Assembly (NCBI GenBank): GCA_963931865.1
Contig: OZ007511.1
Coordinates: forward strand, 13,386,189 to 13,450,188
Reading direction: 5' to 3'
DNA from: Axinella damicornis
Lineage: Eukaryota; Porifera; Demospongiae; Axinellida; Axinellidae
DNA: 64,000 nt
Of the stretch, positions 22,793 to 64,000 are shown one piece after another (position 1 is the stretch's first letter; each line of letters starts with the position of its first letter). A program made the translations under genes and the position numbers. The notes beneath the pieces were generated by a model. That model did no database searches, was not told where the DNA came from, and saw only the letters and a list, made by a program, of their open reading frames with translations.

Positions 22793-25567
22793 TTAGTCTG
22801 ATTTTCCACGACCATCAGCTAACAACTGTGATCTCTTCACCCTAAACTGCTCCTTGATATAAGAGGTGTCCAGATGATCAATACTACTTCCCCACCCAAG
22901 ATACAGAGGCAGCATCACTGCTATTAGAAGACGATCGTATGTCATTGTCGGAACTGCCCAAAGGATGATCAGTGGCGCTAGGAACACAGGGTGACGCATG
23001 TGACTTAGGAGCTGCTGCTGCTCAGCTGATTTATAGTACATGGGATTCTCAAGCCCACAGAAGGCGTAATAGATCTGAAATGGGAGACAGAGAAAGAGGA
23101 GGTCAGTCTACTGAGATTCTCTTAGCCTCGTTCCCAGACCCCCGTCCAGGTTTTCGTAGTAAGGAAAGTGACGGAAAGTTGGGCGGGGCTTGGGAACAAG
23201 GCTTCCATTCTCTCACAGTGCAGGAAATTGTGGGTGGAGCATACGGAAAAGCTAACTCAACTTCCTGCAAGGCAAGATATGGATGTACCTCAATATACTA
23301 GGAGGCTAACCCAAGCTTGGAAGAAATGGCACATTCACGATACATTGGTGAACTCTTGGTCCCGCCTATTACTATTCCATAACACACCAGTATGTACCAA
23401 CCTGTTTGATTCCAAGCAGCTCGAGATAGTCGATGGTGAGAAGAGAGCATGCAATCGACAACCATGACATGATGTGAACAACGAGCAATACGCAGTGAAG
23501 GAGAACACTGCTCTGATGCCAGATGGTGTAAGAGGGTGTGGAGACCCACGTGTGGTGAACAACCTGTGGGAGGGACATTGCCAATCAATATATTGATATT
23601 GTACAGTATATACAGGCTATATATACACACCATCCCCCGTTCCTCATACTTCATATGTGGCTGGAAATGAAGCTATCTTTGGTCGAGTATAAATTATTCG
23701 TTAATAGGTATCTGCAAGCAAGGGGTGTGGCAAGCAGTATAGAAATGCCAACTCAAAGCAGCTATACATGCAGCCTCGTACCCCAGCTCAGTCCTTCTTA
23801 CCACATGTGGAACTGGTACGAGGCTAGTACAGCCATAAACACGGAGCCTATAAAGCACACTGCAAAACTGCACAGGAAGAGCTAAGTTGCAAGAGTACTT
23901 TAACCCCCAAAACCTATGAATCTCATACATACAACATGTATATACATGTACATGCATAAGTAAATGATATTGTTATTGTACACATGTCATGTACCAGGAG
24001 CTTATGAGCGCAACGAAGGAGCGTCAAAATACCGTACTTGTGAGTGTCCATCTGTTGCCAGGTTAGCAGTCACACAATGCACTTTATAGGGATGGCTACA
24101 ACTCGCACTTCACACAGTAAACTAGCTAGGGCTTGAACGACTAGGGAATTCCCTAGACGACTAATTGGTTAGTAGTTTGCATGACTAGACGACTAATTGA
24201 ATACTAACTGAGAAATGCTAGAATGTTGTCACTAGCTGTGCACAGCACAATCGTTTCACTACCAACCCTGACATCAGAAACAAACACACTAGCACCTCTA
24301 CATGCTATTGAGTAAGGCTGGCCCTCTCCACTAGTTGACATGCAAGAAATGTAGTCAACAACTTTAGTTCAGTCGACTAATTGTTCAGGCCTTACAGTAA
24401 ACACACCACCAACCAAGCACAAACCTGGATAGCAAAGGATGTACTGAGGATGTACAACGGCCTCAGAATGGCTACCATGTTCAAGCCCTCACAGAACCGC
24501 CTGAAAGCAGCACACACCATACAGCTGTGCTGCACTACAAACAGGCACAGCAGGGCAGCATCTCGTAGGATTGTCCGTGTTAATTTGGGATCTGAGACAG
24601 GGAGAGGAATGTTATATTTCATGGAAGTGGCTATCGGTTCAGCAGGAAGGCCTGCACCCCAATACTGAGGCACGTTAGTGAGCTTGAGACCCAATGTTAA
24701 CTCTATCCCCTACCCAGACTTTACTCCTTATGCTAATGCTATCCCGGGGTCAAGAAATGTGACCTTGGAATTCCAACGGCACCGTGGACGTTCGATTGTT
24801 AATTGAGCACATGCGCAAAGAGTGGAAACCAGGCTCTTTTCTCCTCCCTCTCTCGGGCCTGTGAACGAGGCTATTGCTATTGACTACACAACATTTTTCC
24901 CTTTGAATGCAAAACGGCTCCACCTCCGGTATACATCCACGTGAGTGGCACTCCCTTGTGTATATACTGGGGGAGGACATTCCCGACTGCAGTCGGTCAA
25001 TGATCAATGGTCAAAAAGTGCAGTCAATGGTCAAAGCGGCTCAGAGATACAACGGGTGAGGCGCAGTGTGGAACGATGCAGTGCGGAATGACACAACCTA
25101 CATGCAGGTGTGGTTATGTATGTGCAGTCAACGGTCAAAGGTGAAACTGCCAAAAGTCTAGTAAAACCTTTAACCTGCAGTCACAGCTGTGACTATAAAG
25201 CCTATGGGAGTGACGTAACCCCCCCCCCCCCCCCCCCCCCAATATGCCACAGCAAGTGGTTTTATACCTCCAACACACACCAGCTGGTGTAGTATGGCTA
25301 CTCATGGAACGGAAAATAGTTAACAGAAGTGCCACTGGGAGGCTACTTACCCGAAGTTGCATTCCTGTCCCGGCGGGAAAGAGGGAAGACACTGACCAGA
25401 GGGGAGATGGACCCAGGATACACCAAGCTGGAGACAACAATATACAGAGTGTAGATGTAGAGAATGGCACCGAGGATCATGAGGACAAGAGCCGTGAATT
25501 TTCGGACGCAGGTACTAGGGTCACTCTTTTCCTCTCCATTTCGATCGCCTAGCTTTTCGTCCGCCAT
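22793..25567 (-). CDS. NRM: Nurim (inner nuclear membrane protein)
   Basis: Four exons: 25567-25351, 24591-24425, 23563-23402, 23074-22793. They sum to 828 nt, 275 residues (human nurim 262), and all junction phases match (1, 0, 0). Exon 1 encodes a hydrophilic lead then a membrane segment (ALVLMILGAILYIYTLYIVV). Exon 2 carries ALLCLFVVQHSCM, matching the LFLLQHSLM region of nurim. Exon 3 has IMSWLSIACSLLTIDYLELL then GIKQ (human [23 protein letters not shown] region). Exon 4 has YYAFCGLENP, LLSHMRHPVFLAPLIILWAV, PTMTYDRLLIAVMLPLYLG. Multi-pass membrane protein related to isoprenylcysteine methyltransferase-like folds; molecular function is unsettled. Its start codon is 270 bp from that of CKAP5, in divergent orientation. 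Confidence 0.9.
23123..23203. repeat. Degenerate hairpin-family element in NRM intron
   Basis: TTAGCCTCGTTCCCAGACC at one end and GGGCTTGGGAACAAGGCT at the other. Arms are diverged compared with other copies. Confidence 0.65.
24128..24396. repeat. Possible hAT-like MITE in NRM intron
   Basis: The left end GGGCTTGAACGACTAG and right end CTAATTGTTCAGGCCTTA are imperfect inverted repeats. Internal GACGACTAATTG/GTCGACTAATTG motifs recur. No clear target duplication was identified. Confidence 0.35.
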
Positions 25568-25837
25568 AATAATTTTACCACGCTCATGCTCAAAAGCTAT
25601 TCACGTGACCTAATTCTGGCAATTTGATTGGCCTGTTTCTGGACTTGGCGGGCGGCATTTCAAAAAGAAATTAACTCTAAATAGTGCGCTCCACTTTGAA
25701 TCCGACTACTCTGCTTACATAAATTAGACTGCTATAGCTATAGCGCTAGAGTGGCGACAACTTGGAAGAGTTCTGAAGTTGGACTTTGAAAGCCCAACTC
25801 GCCGGTTCAGCTCTGACTCTGAGGTGTCTTTGCAGCT
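25568..25837. promoter_or_regulatory. Divergent NRM/CKAP5 promoter region
   Basis: 270 bp between the start codons of nurim (minus) and CKAP5 (plus). It includes CACGTGACC and GATTGGCC (inverted-CCAAT-type) sequences near 25613-25633 and a GCGGGCGGCATTTC stretch. A bidirectional housekeeping promoter is inferred. Confidence 0.5.

Positions 25838-64000
<38,163 letters not shown>

Overview
The window looks like nuclear DNA of an early-branching animal, most likely a demosponge (inference). The support is spliced genes with GT-AG introns, animal families (forkhead factor, nurim, SERGEF, an XMAP215/CKAP5 protein, RING/TRAF/MATH proteins, death domain), an interstitial CCCTAA telomere-type tract, tRNA-derived SINEs and many short inverted-repeat elements. 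Exon boundaries were set by reading GT-AG sites and checking that codon phases join. No database search was possible.

Left part (1-25.6 kb). The 5' end of an unidentified minus-strand gene lies head to head with an intronless double-FYVE protein (970-2748). Next come a three-exon death-domain/RING/MATH gene whose second MATH domain is broken by a frameshift (3329-5045), a forkhead gene on the minus strand (5801-7884), and a nine-exon SERGEF-like RCC1-repeat gene (8284-12450). An intronless secreted or GPI-anchored protein with a carbohydrate-binding-like domain follows on the minus strand (12989-15085). A 7.7-kb repeat-rich stretch then holds degenerate fragments of that last gene, and a four-exon nurim gene lies on the minus strand (22793-25567).

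Right part (25.8-64 kb). One long plus-strand gene, the orthologue of the microtubule polymerase CKAP5/XMAP215, runs from its start codon at 25838 off the right edge, with about 30 exons visible. Its introns host complete, mostly intronless genes: a TKL-like kinase preceded by eight tandem 'CYVDN' repeats (31331-33382); three paralogous nucleoside 2-deoxyribosyltransferase-like proteins (42.2-46.3 kb); and a cluster of three RING/TRAF-zinc-finger/MATH proteins (53.1-62.3 kb) with two related pseudogene fragments. One of these TRAF-like proteins is a classical soluble coiled-coil form. The other two carry predicted membrane segments, one with a stalk of 11-residue repeats containing N-glycosylation sequons.

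The whole window is peppered with a palindromic element family (ends TAGCCTCGTTCCCAGGCC and its complement), other MITEs, poly-C tracts, microsatellites and one 200-N assembly gap inside CKAP5. The accessory genes (TRAF-like, death-domain/RING, repeat-kinase, NDT-like) resemble signalling or innate-immunity families, whereas CKAP5, NRM and SERGEF are housekeeping genes. The most notable items are the membrane-anchored TRAF architectures, the repeat-kinase, and the concentration of nested genes inside CKAP5.
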